Shown here piece by piece: positions 1 to 7,800 of a stretch of DNA of 9,629 nt; positions within the stretch are counted from its first letter, which is position 1, and each line of letters begins with the position of its first letter. The translations under genes were made by a program, and so were the position numbers. The DNA comes from Actinomycetota bacterium. GTDB taxonomy: Bacteria; Actinomycetota; Actinomycetes; Nanopelagicales; Nanopelagicaceae. Below the pieces are notes generated by a model, which saw only the letters and a list, made by a program, of their open reading frames with translations, made no database searches and was not told the DNA's origin. The stretch lies in contig WLEM01000012.1 in the NCBI GenBank assembly GCA_009704285.1, forward strand, positions 1 through 9,629. Direction: 5' to 3'.

Positions 1-1191
1 GATTTAGATTCAAATATAACTGGACATTTTGGTCCTTACGGCGGCCGATTTGTTCCCGAGGCATTGATTGCTGCCTTAGATGAGTTGTCAGCGGCTCATA
101 AATCAGCGCAGGCAGATCCAAAGTTTCAAGCCGAGTTATCTGAGCTTCACAAAACTTACACCGGTCGACCAAGTATTTTGACCGATGCCAAGAGATTTGC
201 TGAATATGCAGGTGGGGCTCGAATACTTTTGAAACGTGAAGATTTGAATCACACAGGTAGTCACAAAATTAATAACGTCTTAGGACAAGCACTCTTAACA
301 AAAAGAATGGGTAAGAAGAGGATTATCGCTGAAACCGGCGCAGGTCAGCATGGTGTTGCCTCAGCAACTGCAGCTGCGTTATTTGGTCTTGAGTGTGTTG
401 TTTATATGGGAGAGGCTGATACAAAGAGGCAAGCTTTAAACGTTGCCAGAATGAAGCTTCTGGGTGCAACAGTTGTTCCTGTTACTCAAGGATCTAAAAC
501 GTTGAAAGACGCAATCAACGAGGCGATGCGTGATTGGGTTACTAATGTTTCAACGACTCATTACCTACTCGGTACTGTCGCTGGTCCACATCCGTTTCCA
601 ACGATGGTCAGGGATTTTCAAAGAATTATTGGTGTAGAAGCTAGGGAGCAAGTGTTAGCCCTAACCGGCAAACTTCCTGATGCTGTTTTAGCCTGCGTTG
701 GTGGCGGTTCAAATGCAATTGGAATATTCCACCCATTTATTGATGACAAATCAGTGCGATTAATTGGTTTAGAAGCTGGCGGTAAAGGAATAGAAACTGG
801 GTTGCATGCTTCAACAATTTCTGGCGGCAAGCCTGGTGTTCTCCACGGTACTCGTTCTTATGTCCTGCAAGATTCTGATGGACAAACGATTGAATCACAT
901 TCAATCTCAGCCGGATTGGATTACCCCGGTGTAGGACCTGAGCACGCCTACCTTAATGACATTGGTAGAGCCGAATACCGTTCTATAACAGATGATCAAG
1001 CAATGTATGCCTTCTCTTTGTTATGCAAATCAGAAGGAATCATTCCGGCTATTGAAACTGCTCACGCGTTGGCTGGAGCCCTGGAAATAGGAAATGAATT
1101 AGGAAAAGAAGCCACAATTTTGATTAACTTATCGGGTCGTGGTGATAAAGATGTGCAAACAGCAGCTGAATACTTTGGACTACATAGTTAA
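1..1191 (+). CDS. trpB: Tryptophan synthase beta chain (5' end outside window)
   Basis: This PLP enzyme condenses indole, channelled from TrpA, with L-serine to give L-tryptophan in the cytoplasm. The reading frame is open from base 1. The residues before the first possible in-window start (TTG at 64) include [15 protein letters not shown], the conserved TrpB N-terminus, so the true start lies upstream and 64 is not a start. The PLP-binding lysine lies in HTGSHKINN (codon 265-267), AETGAGQHG carries the catalytic glutamate region, and [10 protein letters not shown] is the phosphate-binding loop for PLP. The C-terminal LSGRGDKD motif is intact. The visible 396 codons are nearly the whole protein (family about 390-420 aa), so only a short N-terminal piece is missing. 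The stop TAA shares one base with the trpA ATG, which implies coupled translation. The motifs are those of the ordinary TrpA-dependent TrpB1 class. Confidence 0.97.
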   Translation, partial: DLDSNITGHFGPYGGRFVPEALIAALDELSAAHKSAQADPKFQAELSELHKTYTGRPSILTDAKRFAEYAGGARILLKREDLNHTGSHKINNVLGQALLTKRMGKKRIIAETGAGQHGVASATAAALFGLECVVYMGEADTKRQALNVARMKLLGATVVPVTQGSKTLKDAINEAMRDWVTNVSTTHYLLGTVAGPHPFPTMVRDFQRIIGVEAREQVLALTGKLPDAVLACVGGGSNAIGIFHPFIDDKSVRLIGLEAGGKGIETGLHASTISGGKPGVLHGTRSYVLQDSDGQTIESHSISAGLDYPGVGPEHAYLNDIGRAEYRSITDDQAMYAFSLLCKSEGIIPAIETAHALAGALEIGNELGKEATILINLSGRGDKDVQTAAEYFGLHS

Positions 1192-1994
1192 TGAGTAACA
1201 CCTTAGAAGAAATGTTTTCAAAAGCTAAATCAGAAAATCGAGCAGCATTAATCGGATATCTCCCGGCAGGTTATCCTGACCAAAAAAGTTCTGTAAAAAT
1301 TGTCAAAAGCATGATCGACGGTGGTGTCGATGCAATTGAAATTGGCTACCCATACTCAGATCCAGTTATGGATGGCCCGGTGATTCAGGCTGCTTCCGAA
1401 GCGGCAATAAAAAATGGAGCAGGAGCTAAAGAAGTTTTTGAACTGCTTCGAATTACTGCGCAACATAAGGTGCCTGCAATGATTATGAGTTACTGGAGCC
1501 CGATCGAAAAATACGGTTGTGCGAATTTTGCCCAAATGGTTGCCAAAATGGGAGGTAGTGGTGTCATTACTCCTGATCTAACGGTGGAGGAATCAGCAGA
1601 TTGGCATCAAGAGTCAATCAAGAATTCTATTGACACCATTTATGTTGTAGCACCCAGTACTACTGATGAGCGATTGTCCAAAGTCAGTGCCAACTGTTCA
1701 GGCTTTATCTACGCAGCAAGTTTGATGGGTGTCACTGGAACTCGTGATGCAGTCTCAGGAAATGCTCAGTCACTTGTTGAGCGCATTAGAAAAGTTAGTA
1801 ACACGCCAGTTGCAGTTGGTTTGGGAGTTTCAACTAAGGAGCAAGCACGAGAAGTGGCAAAGTATGCAGATGGAGTTATCGTTGGCTCAGCCTTTATTAA
1901 GATAGTTCAAGAACATGGTTCTGGACGAAAAGGTTTGAAACTAGTCAAGCAGATGGCTATGTCTTTATCAGAAGGAGTGCGAGATGCGCGATAA
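1191..1994 (+). CDS. trpA: Tryptophan synthase alpha chain
   Basis: TrpA cleaves indole-3-glycerol phosphate to indole and glyceraldehyde-3-phosphate and passes indole through the tunnel to TrpB. The protein is 267 aa, the usual length for this TIM-barrel family. The catalytic acids are visible as E50 (DAIEIGYPYSDP) and D61 (VMDGP), matching Glu49 and Asp60 of the E. coli enzyme. LPAGYP near residue 24 is the start of the barrel, SGFIYAASLMGVTGTR carries the substrate-contacting tyrosine and loop 6, and VGLGVST with VIVGSAFI forms the phosphate-binding end. The ATG at 1191 overlaps the trpB stop (TAATG) and has no good Shine-Dalgarno sequence, so initiation probably depends on ribosomes finishing trpB. 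The 3' end overlaps the next gene by 11 bases. Confidence 0.97.
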   Translation: MSNTLEEMFSKAKSENRAALIGYLPAGYPDQKSSVKIVKSMIDGGVDAIEIGYPYSDPVMDGPVIQAASEAAIKNGAGAKEVFELLRITAQHKVPAMIMSYWSPIEKYGCANFAQMVAKMGGSGVITPDLTVEESADWHQESIKNSIDTIYVVAPSTTDERLSKVSANCSGFIYAASLMGVTGTRDAVSGNAQSLVERIRKVSNTPVAVGLGVSTKEQAREVAKYADGVIVGSAFIKIVQEHGSGRKGLKLVKQMAMSLSEGVRDAR

Positions 1995-2442
1995 GTTCAA
2001 TATTTATCAGCCATGGCTAACTTTGATTGCACGACTAGTACTGGGCGGAGTGTTGTTAGCTGCGGGTGGCTTAAAAATTGGAAATTTACAAAAATCTGCA
2101 ATGTCAGTTCGAGCTTATGAATTATTACCGGTTGGTTTAGCGAATTTTTTAGGTTATGTCTTGCCATGGATTGAAATAGGAATGGGCTTACTTCTGATTG
2201 CTGGAGTGGCAGTTTCAATTGTGGGCTTACTAGGTGCATTAACTATGTTCGCATTTGTTATTGCAATAGCTCAGGCATGGGCTCGAGGTCTGAGCATTGA
2301 CTGTGGATGTTTTGGCGGTGGTGGCCAAGTAGACCCAGAAGACACCAAATATCTCTCGACCATACTTAGAGATATAGGATTCCTTTTATTAGGTGTTTAC
2401 CTTTACTATTTCCCAAAGGGTAAATTTGGGATAGAAAAATAA
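1984..2442 (+). CDS. MauE/DoxX-family four-helix membrane protein with CGC motif
   Basis: This is a 152 aa integral membrane protein with four hydrophobic segments at about residues 13-31, 50-75, 77-99 and 126-143. It resembles the DoxX/MauE superfamily: an N-terminal ARLVLGGVLLAAGGLKI helix and, after helix 3, the motif SIDCGCFGGGG with cysteines C107 and C109. In MauE-type proteins such a CGCFG segment is thought to be redox-active and to support disulfide formation in exported proteins. The next gene encodes a DsbA-like protein, so I infer that this protein may exchange electrons with it, as DsbB or VKOR do elsewhere. The start is supported by AAGGAG at 1972-1977, six bases before the ATG, inside the end of trpA. 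The family call is firm; the substrate and partner are not shown by sequence. It could instead be a DoxX-like protein of another role. Confidence 0.8.
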   Translation: MRDKFNIYQPWLTLIARLVLGGVLLAAGGLKIGNLQKSAMSVRAYELLPVGLANFLGYVLPWIEIGMGLLLIAGVAVSIVGLLGALTMFAFVIAIAQAWARGLSIDCGCFGGGGQVDPEDTKYLSTILRDIGFLLLGVYLYYFPKGKFGIEK

Positions 2443-2446
2443 GGAG
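2441..2446 (+). promoter_or_regulatory. Shine-Dalgarno site that decides the DsbA-like start
   Basis: AAGGAG lies five bases before the ATG at 2452 and overlaps the TAA stop of the membrane-protein gene. A longer reading from GTG at 2446 would put the start codon inside this site, so 2452 is the better start. Confidence 0.75.
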
Positions 2447-2451
2447 TGAAA

Positions 2452-3129
2452 ATGGCGTCAAATTCTGCTGGTGACAAAGGAACGCGCAATCTTGTGATTG
2501 GAATGATTGCCTTTATTGTAGTTGTTGGCGTGGTGTTCTCCTTAATCAGTAGTAGATCTAGCTCCACTGCAGCGATTCCTGCAACCGTATCTGAGGCTGA
2601 TGGTTATGGAATTGTTCTAAATCCAGAAAAAACTCCAACCATAGATGTGTACCTGGATTACCAATGCGTGGCTTGTAAGTATTTTGAAATCATAAATGGT
2701 GGATATTTAAATGAAGTAATTGCCCAAAAGAAAGCAAAAGTAGTTTTCCACCCAATGACTTTCATAGGTCCGGAATCAGTTTTAGCAGCCAACGCCGCCG
2801 CCTGTGCTGCTGATGAGAATGAGTTTGTTGATATGAACTTGGCTTTGTTTCAAAATCAAGCTGACCAAAGCAATACAGGCAAATGGTCAAAGGAGTATTT
2901 AACTCAATTAGGCAAGTCAATTGGCATCACATCATCAAATTTTGAATCGTGCGTAAACGATGGCAAATATGTTCGGTGGACAAGCAATGTGGCAGCAGAG
3001 TCAGGCAAGGCAGATGTCAATTCAACCCCGACTGTATTTATAAATGGCAAGGAATTAGATAGAGACAAAGGCGAATATGGTGATTTGGGTAAATTTAGAG
3101 CTGCGCTAGCAGCTGGTGGTGTCAACTAA
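2452..3129 (+). CDS. Membrane-anchored DsbA-like thioredoxin-fold protein
   Basis: This 225 aa protein probably acts outside the cytoplasmic membrane as a thiol-disulfide oxidoreductase. A short polar N-terminus is followed by one hydrophobic helix (about 13-32) with no lipobox cysteine, so it looks like an uncleaved signal anchor. A Ser/Thr/Ala-rich linker leads to the thioredoxin fold, which has active site C72-V-A-C75 after the DVYLDYQ strand and the cis-proline in STPTVF (P193). An alpha-helical insertion lies between these, as in DsbA, BdbD and mycobacterial DsbA-like proteins. Two further cysteines, C118 (AAACAADE) and C167 (FESCVND), could form a structural disulfide. The gene sits three bases after a MauE-like gene and just before lgt. 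Whether it acts as an oxidase, isomerase or reductase cannot be told from sequence. Confidence 0.88.
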   Translation: MASNSAGDKGTRNLVIGMIAFIVVVGVVFSLISSRSSSTAAIPATVSEADGYGIVLNPEKTPTIDVYLDYQCVACKYFEIINGGYLNEVIAQKKAKVVFHPMTFIGPESVLAANAAACAADENEFVDMNLALFQNQADQSNTGKWSKEYLTQLGKSIGITSSNFESCVNDGKYVRWTSNVAAESGKADVNSTPTVFINGKELDRDKGEYGDLGKFRAALAAGGVN

Positions 3130-3145
3130 TTTTCCCAATAAATTA

Positions 3146-3979
3146 ATGCAGCTTTTGATTCCTAGTCCAACGCAGTCAAGCATTTCAATTGGACCATTAA
3201 CTGTTTATTACTATGCACTATGCATAATAATTGGAATTGCTGCTGCAATTTGGTTAGGACAAAGGCGTTATGCAAATCTGGGTGGAAATTCTGATGATGT
3301 TTCAGAGGTTGCAATTTGGGCGGTTCCATTCGGAATAGTTGGTGGACGTATTTATCATGTTATAACTTCGCCCCAACAATATTTTGGAGTTAATGGGGAC
3401 CCAATAGATGCTTTTCGAATATGGGAGGGCGGATTAGGTATTTGGGGTGCCATTTCATTTGGGGCATTCGGTGCTTATCTGTACTTTAAAACTCACAAAA
3501 CTTCTTTGAGCTTTGCCCAGTTGTTGGATTGTTTAGCTCCTGGTGTGGTTCTTGCACAAGCAATAGGCAGAGTTGGCAATTATTTCAACCAAGAGCTTTT
3601 TGGCAGGCCTACCTCCCTACCTTGGGGTTTGGAAATTGACCCACTCAAGCGACCTATTGGATATGAATCATTTGAAACATTCCATCCAACATTTTTGTAC
3701 GAGTTAATTTGGTGTGTTTTGGTGGCTTATCTTTTGATTAAGTTGCCAGGTGTGTTGAAAAAATTTGCTTCAAGAAATGGCGATGTATTTGCTCTATATG
3801 TGCTGGGTTACACCATAGGCAGATTATGGATTGAAGCGCTCCGAATTGATGAGGCGAACTTGATACTAGGCCTTCGCTTGAATATTTGGGTTAGTTTGAT
3901 TGTGTTTATCTCTTCATTTGCTTACCTTGCAAGAAGTAAGGGCCGTGGCAATGCTAAAGAAAAGACGGTAGCAAGTTAG
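3146..3979 (+). CDS. lgt: Prolipoprotein diacylglyceryl transferase
   Basis: Lgt moves the diacylglyceryl group of phosphatidylglycerol to the lipobox cysteine of prolipoproteins at the membrane. From ATG 3146 the protein is 277 aa with about seven hydrophobic helices. The family signature is clear: GRVGNYFNQELFG with R142, N145, N148 and E150. The late conserved segment YTIGRLWIEALR (Y222, R226, E230, R233) corresponds to the essential tyrosine/arginine region of E. coli Lgt. At the position of E. coli His103 there is W100 in GGLGIWGA, which I recall as normal for actinobacterial Lgt. The frame is open back to GTG codons at 3116 and 3119, which would overlap the previous gene. I prefer the ATG because MQLLIPSP and the GPL motif match typical Lgt N-termini, but no Shine-Dalgarno is evident for any choice. 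Confidence 0.96.
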   Translation: MQLLIPSPTQSSISIGPLTVYYYALCIIIGIAAAIWLGQRRYANLGGNSDDVSEVAIWAVPFGIVGGRIYHVITSPQQYFGVNGDPIDAFRIWEGGLGIWGAISFGAFGAYLYFKTHKTSLSFAQLLDCLAPGVVLAQAIGRVGNYFNQELFGRPTSLPWGLEIDPLKRPIGYESFETFHPTFLYELIWCVLVAYLLIKLPGVLKKFASRNGDVFALYVLGYTIGRLWIEALRIDEANLILGLRLNIWVSLIVFISSFAYLARSKGRGNAKEKTVAS

Positions 3980-3988
3980 TATTTAGGA

Positions 3989-4693
3989 ATGGGTTTAGAA
4001 GAGGTTCAAGCTCGAAATTTAGAGCATCGAGCAAATAAGGCTGGCTGGCTTCGTGCAGCAGTGCTGGGATCAAATGATGGCCTGGTTTCAACTGCAAGTT
4101 TGATGATTGGATTTGCCGCTGCAGATAAAGGTGATTTCTTAATTACTGCCGGGTTAGCAGGAATAGCTGCTGGTTCAATGTCTATGGCAGTAGGAGAGTA
4201 TGTGTCAGTTAAATCCCAAAATGATATTGAAAAATCTGATCGTGAAATAGAAATCAAACAGTTAGAAATGGATCCTGAAGGCGAGTTTGATGAATTGATG
4301 GATATTTACATCAAGCGAGGATTAACAGAGGAGCTAGCACGTCAAGTTGTTACCGCTATGCATAAGCATGATGCACTTGATGCTCACCTAAGAGATGAAC
4401 TCGGACATTTTGACCACACTAGGGCTAGACCAGTTCAAGCCGGTATTGCATCTGCGATTGCATTTACCGCCGGAGGCTTAGTGCCATTAATTGGTGCCTT
4501 ACTTTCCTCTGTAAATCAAGTTAGTTTTGTCTTGGTCTTCACTGCTTTTGGTTTGATTGGAGCTGGGTATATATCGGCAAAAATTGCTGCTTCGCCACTA
4601 CCTAGAACTATGCTTCGAATATTTACTGGCGGCACGTTGGGGGTTGCAATTACGGCTGGTATTGGATGGCTGGTAGGACTGACCGGGGTCTAG
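3989..4693 (+). CDS. VIT1/CCC1-family transporter (Fe2+/Mn2+)
   Basis: This 234 aa membrane protein belongs to the VIT1/CCC1 (nodulin-21-like) family, whose characterised members move Fe2+ or Mn2+ out of the cytosol. The N-terminal GWLRAAVLGSNDGLVSTASLMIG (about 19-41) is the diagnostic first helix, and GSMSMAVGEYVSVKSQND (62-79) is the conserved second-helix end with E70. A cytoplasmic acidic helical section (about 76-142: EKSDREIEIKQLEMDPEGEF, then an ELARQVV helix and HKHDALDAHLRDELGH) corresponds to the metal-binding domain of VIT1. Three C-terminal helices follow (about 150-172, 178-200, 209-231). The ATG lies nine bases after the lgt stop and is the only sensible start, although its AGGA (3985-3988) abuts it. 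In a bacterium the likely role is metal efflux or detoxification; the ion is not determined by sequence. Confidence 0.9.
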   Translation: MGLEEVQARNLEHRANKAGWLRAAVLGSNDGLVSTASLMIGFAAADKGDFLITAGLAGIAAGSMSMAVGEYVSVKSQNDIEKSDREIEIKQLEMDPEGEFDELMDIYIKRGLTEELARQVVTAMHKHDALDAHLRDELGHFDHTRARPVQAGIASAIAFTAGGLVPLIGALLSSVNQVSFVLVFTAFGLIGAGYISAKIAASPLPRTMLRIFTGGTLGVAITAGIGWLVGLTGV

Positions 4694-4802
4694 CTCTCCT
4701 GCTACCCTTTACCTGCAGGTTTGTTTAACGTTGGGCCATTGTCGTCCCGACCCTTACCGGGAGCGACTAATTTAATTGCAATCACAATCTAGTTTTTCTT
4801 CC
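4694..4802 (+). promoter_or_regulatory. Intergenic leader between the VIT gene and gltB
   Basis: This is the only sizeable gap in the window and the likely site of both transcription stop and the gltBD promoter. It contains a perfect 10-base palindrome ACCTGCAGGT (4711-4720), a bulged hairpin (4741-4767), and several weak promoter-like elements. One is CTGACC (4679-4684) with TACCCT (4703-4708), 18 bases apart. Others are TAATTT (4768-4773) and TAGTTT (4790-4795), which fit the TANNNT form of -10 boxes but lack a convincing -35. TAGTTT is placed seven bases before the preferred gltB ATG, as expected for a leaderless transcript. No NtrC/GlnR site could be named with confidence. Confidence 0.35.
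4741..4773 (+). terminator. Hairpin with weak T-rich tail, possible terminator or leader element
   Basis: GTCG-TCCCG (4741-4749) pairs with CGGGA-G-CGAC (4758-4767), giving nine base pairs with one bulged G at 4763 and an eight-base loop (ACCCTTAC). The stem is GC-rich and is followed by TAATTTAATT rather than a clean T run. This makes it a plausible but imperfect intrinsic terminator for the trp-lgt-VIT unit. It could instead act in the gltB leader. Confidence 0.4.
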
Positions 4803-7800
4803 ATGCCAAGCGCTCTTGGCCTGTATGACCCTGCCAATGAACATGATGCATGCGGTGTGGCCATGGTGGCAACACTAAACAAAACAAAATCACATGAAAT
4901 TGTTAGTAAGGCGCTAACTGCACTTCGCAATTTGGAGCATCGAGGCGCATCAGGTGCTGAACCAGATAGCGGCGACGGTGCTGGAATTCTCATTCAGGTT
5001 CCGGACAAATTTTATCGATCAGTTGTTTCATTTGAACTGCCCAAAGTTGGCAGTTATGCAACTGGAATCTTTTTTATTCAAAAAAATAATCCTCTAGATA
5101 GCGAGAAAATCAATCAGATTGCAGCCGAGGAGGGTTTATCAATTATCGGCTGGCGCGATATGCCTATTAACTCAAGTTCAATTGGTAAAACTGCACTTTC
5201 AGTGATGCCAGAGTTCAAACAAGTATTTATCGCTGGCTTAAATAATGAAACAAATATTGTCTTAGAAAGAATGGCTTTTTGCTTCCGCAAAAGAATTGAA
5301 CATACCATGCCAATTTACATATCCTCACTTTCTTCTCGCACAATCGTGTATAAGGGAATGCTAACTACAGGTCAGCTAGAGCAATTCTTTCCCGATTTAT
5401 CTAATACATTGGTTGAATCGGCAATGGCGCTTGTGCATTCAAGATTTTCAACTAACACATTTCCTTCCTGGCCACTTGCACATCCATATCGATATATAGC
5501 TCATAACGGAGAGATAAATACGGTAAAAGGAAATCGAAATTGGATGAGAGCTCGAGAAACATTGCTAGAAAGTGACCTAATTCCCGGTGATCTAAAGCGA
5601 TTATTTCCAATTGTGGAAAATTCCGGTAGCGATTCCGCCTCATTTGACGAGGTTCTGGAGCTTTTGTATTTAGGTGGCAGAAGCTTGCCCCATTCGGTTC
5701 TAATGATGATTCCAGAGGCTTGGGAAAACCACAGAACTATGTCCAAGGCAAGAAAAGATTTTTACTCCTTTCATTCCTCACTTATGGAGCCATGGGATGG
5801 ACCAGCTTGTGTGACCTTTACAGATGGAAAGCAGGTTGGTGCAGTACTGGATCGAAATGGTTTGAGACCTTCTAGATTCTGGGTGACAGATGATGGATTA
5901 GTTGTACTGGCAAGTGAGGTTGGCGTTTTGGATTTCAAACCAGAATCCATTGTCAGAAAAGGTCGAATGCAACCTGGAAAAATGTTCTTAGTAGATATTG
6001 AAGAAGGACGCATCATCGAAGATGATGAGATTAAAGAAAAACTTGCCCATGCTGCTCCATACTCAGATTGGCTTCATGCTGGTCTAGTTCGATTAAGTGA
6101 CTTACCAGCCCGTGAACATATTGTTTACCCCCACTCATCTGTGGTTAGACGCCAACGTGCTTTTGGATACACCGAGGAAGAAATTCGATTAATCATCACT
6201 CCGATGGCAAAAAACGGTGCTGAACCATTAGGTTCTATGGGTACAGATACTCCGATCGCTGCGCTATCGCAAAAACCAAGACTTCTCTTCGATTACTTCG
6301 CACAACTCTTCGCGCAAGTAACAAACCCACCATTAGATGCAATACGAGAGGAATTAGTTACATCATTGGGGGGTTCGATTGGCCCAGAGCACAATTTACT
6401 GGACCCAGGACCAGCATCTTGCCGGCAGATCTCTTTGCAATTTCCAGTAATTGATAATGATGAATTAGCAAAAATAATTCATGTTAATGCTGATGGCGAT
6501 CAACCAGGTTTTGCATCCCATATTGTTCGTGGTTTATTTCCGATCGCTGGTGGTGGAAAATCATTAGTTGCAAAAATTGAAGAGATAAGGGCGGAAGTAT
6601 CAGCTGCGATAGAGGGTGGAGCAAGAATAATAGTTTTATCTGATCGAGATGGTGATGCCGAGAATGCCCCCATTCCTTCTCTACTTCTTACATCCGCCGT
6701 CCACCATCACCTAATCAGAGAAAAAACACGGACCAAAGTGGGCTTAGTTGTTGAAAGTGGTGAGGTGAGAGAAGTTCACCATGTTGCACTTCTTATTGGA
6801 TTTGGCGCAGCTGCAGTAAATCCTTACCTTGCAATGGAAAGTGCGGAGGATTTAGTTCGACAGGGTGTTGTTACTGGTATTACACCAGAGAAAGCAGTGC
6901 GAAATTTAATTAAATCTCTTGGAAAAGGTGTATTAAAAGTCATGTCCAAGATGGGTGTTTCAACTATTGCTTCCTACACCGGAGCACAGGTTTTTGAAGC
7001 AATCGGCCTGTCGAAAGAGGTGGTTGATGAATACTTCGTCGGCGCTACCTCAAGACTGGGTGGAATTGGAATCGACATCATCGCCCAAGAAACTATTAAA
7101 CGCCACCATGTTGCTTATCCACCCGGTGGAGAGATTCCAGGCTCCAAGAAACTTCAGATTGGCGGGGAGTATCAGTGGCGTCGCGATGGTGAGCCACATT
7201 TGTTTGATCCAGAGACGGTATTCACCTTGCAGCATGCGACAAGATCTAAACGTTTTGATGTGTTCAAACGCTATACAAAAAGAGTAGATGAGCAGTCTCG
7301 TAGATTGATGACCCTTCGAGGTCTATTCCAATTTAAAGAGGGAGTCAGGCAGCCAATACCAATTGATCAGGTAGAACCAGCGAGTGAAATACTTAAAAGA
7401 TTTGCAACAGGAGCAATGTCATACGGTTCCATATCGCAAGAAGCCCATGAAACCTTGGCAATTGCTATGAATCGAATTGGTGGTAAATCAAATACTGGTG
7501 AAGGTGGAGAAGATCCAGCTCGAAACAAACCAGATGCGAACGGAGATTTACGTCGTTCAGCAATCAAGCAAGTAGCAAGTGGCAGGTTTGGCGTAACGAG
7601 TGAATATTTAGTTAATGCAGATGACATACAGATCAAGATGGCGCAGGGAGCTAAACCAGGTGAAGGTGGCCAATTGCCGGGCAACAAGGTTTATCCTTGG
7701 ATCGCAAAGGTGCGTTACTCAACACCTGGTGTTGGTCTAATTTCACCACCACCACATCACGACATATACTCAATTGAAGATTTAGCGCAATTAATTCATG

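Noticed and set aside
64..66. TTG at 64 as the trpB start, leaving 1-63 noncoding
   Set aside because: The upstream in-frame residues include [14 protein letters not shown], which is conserved TrpB sequence. The gene simply begins before the window.
1984..1994. The 11-base trpA/MauE-like overlap as a sign of a frameshift
   Set aside because: TrpA has normal length and an intact C-terminal region, and the downstream gene has its own Shine-Dalgarno and a normal first helix. It is an ordinary overlap.
2446..2451. GTG at 2446 as the start of the DsbA-like gene
   Set aside because: The GTG is part of the AAGGAG-TG stretch that serves as the Shine-Dalgarno for the ATG at 2452, and no other ribosome site precedes it.
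6955..7287. A 110-codon + strand reading frame inside gltB
   Set aside because: It lies in another frame over well-conserved GltB sequence, has no recognisable protein features, and no Shine-Dalgarno was evident. It is a chance frame.
7367..7687. A 106-codon minus-strand frame opposite gltB, and similar minus-strand frames at 618-830, 1997-2239, 2904-3125, 4006-4257, 4772-4993, 5501-5746, 5771-6016 and 9350-9532
   Set aside because: All are antisense to confidently identified genes. Their translations are low in recognisable structure and follow the codon pattern of the real gene.
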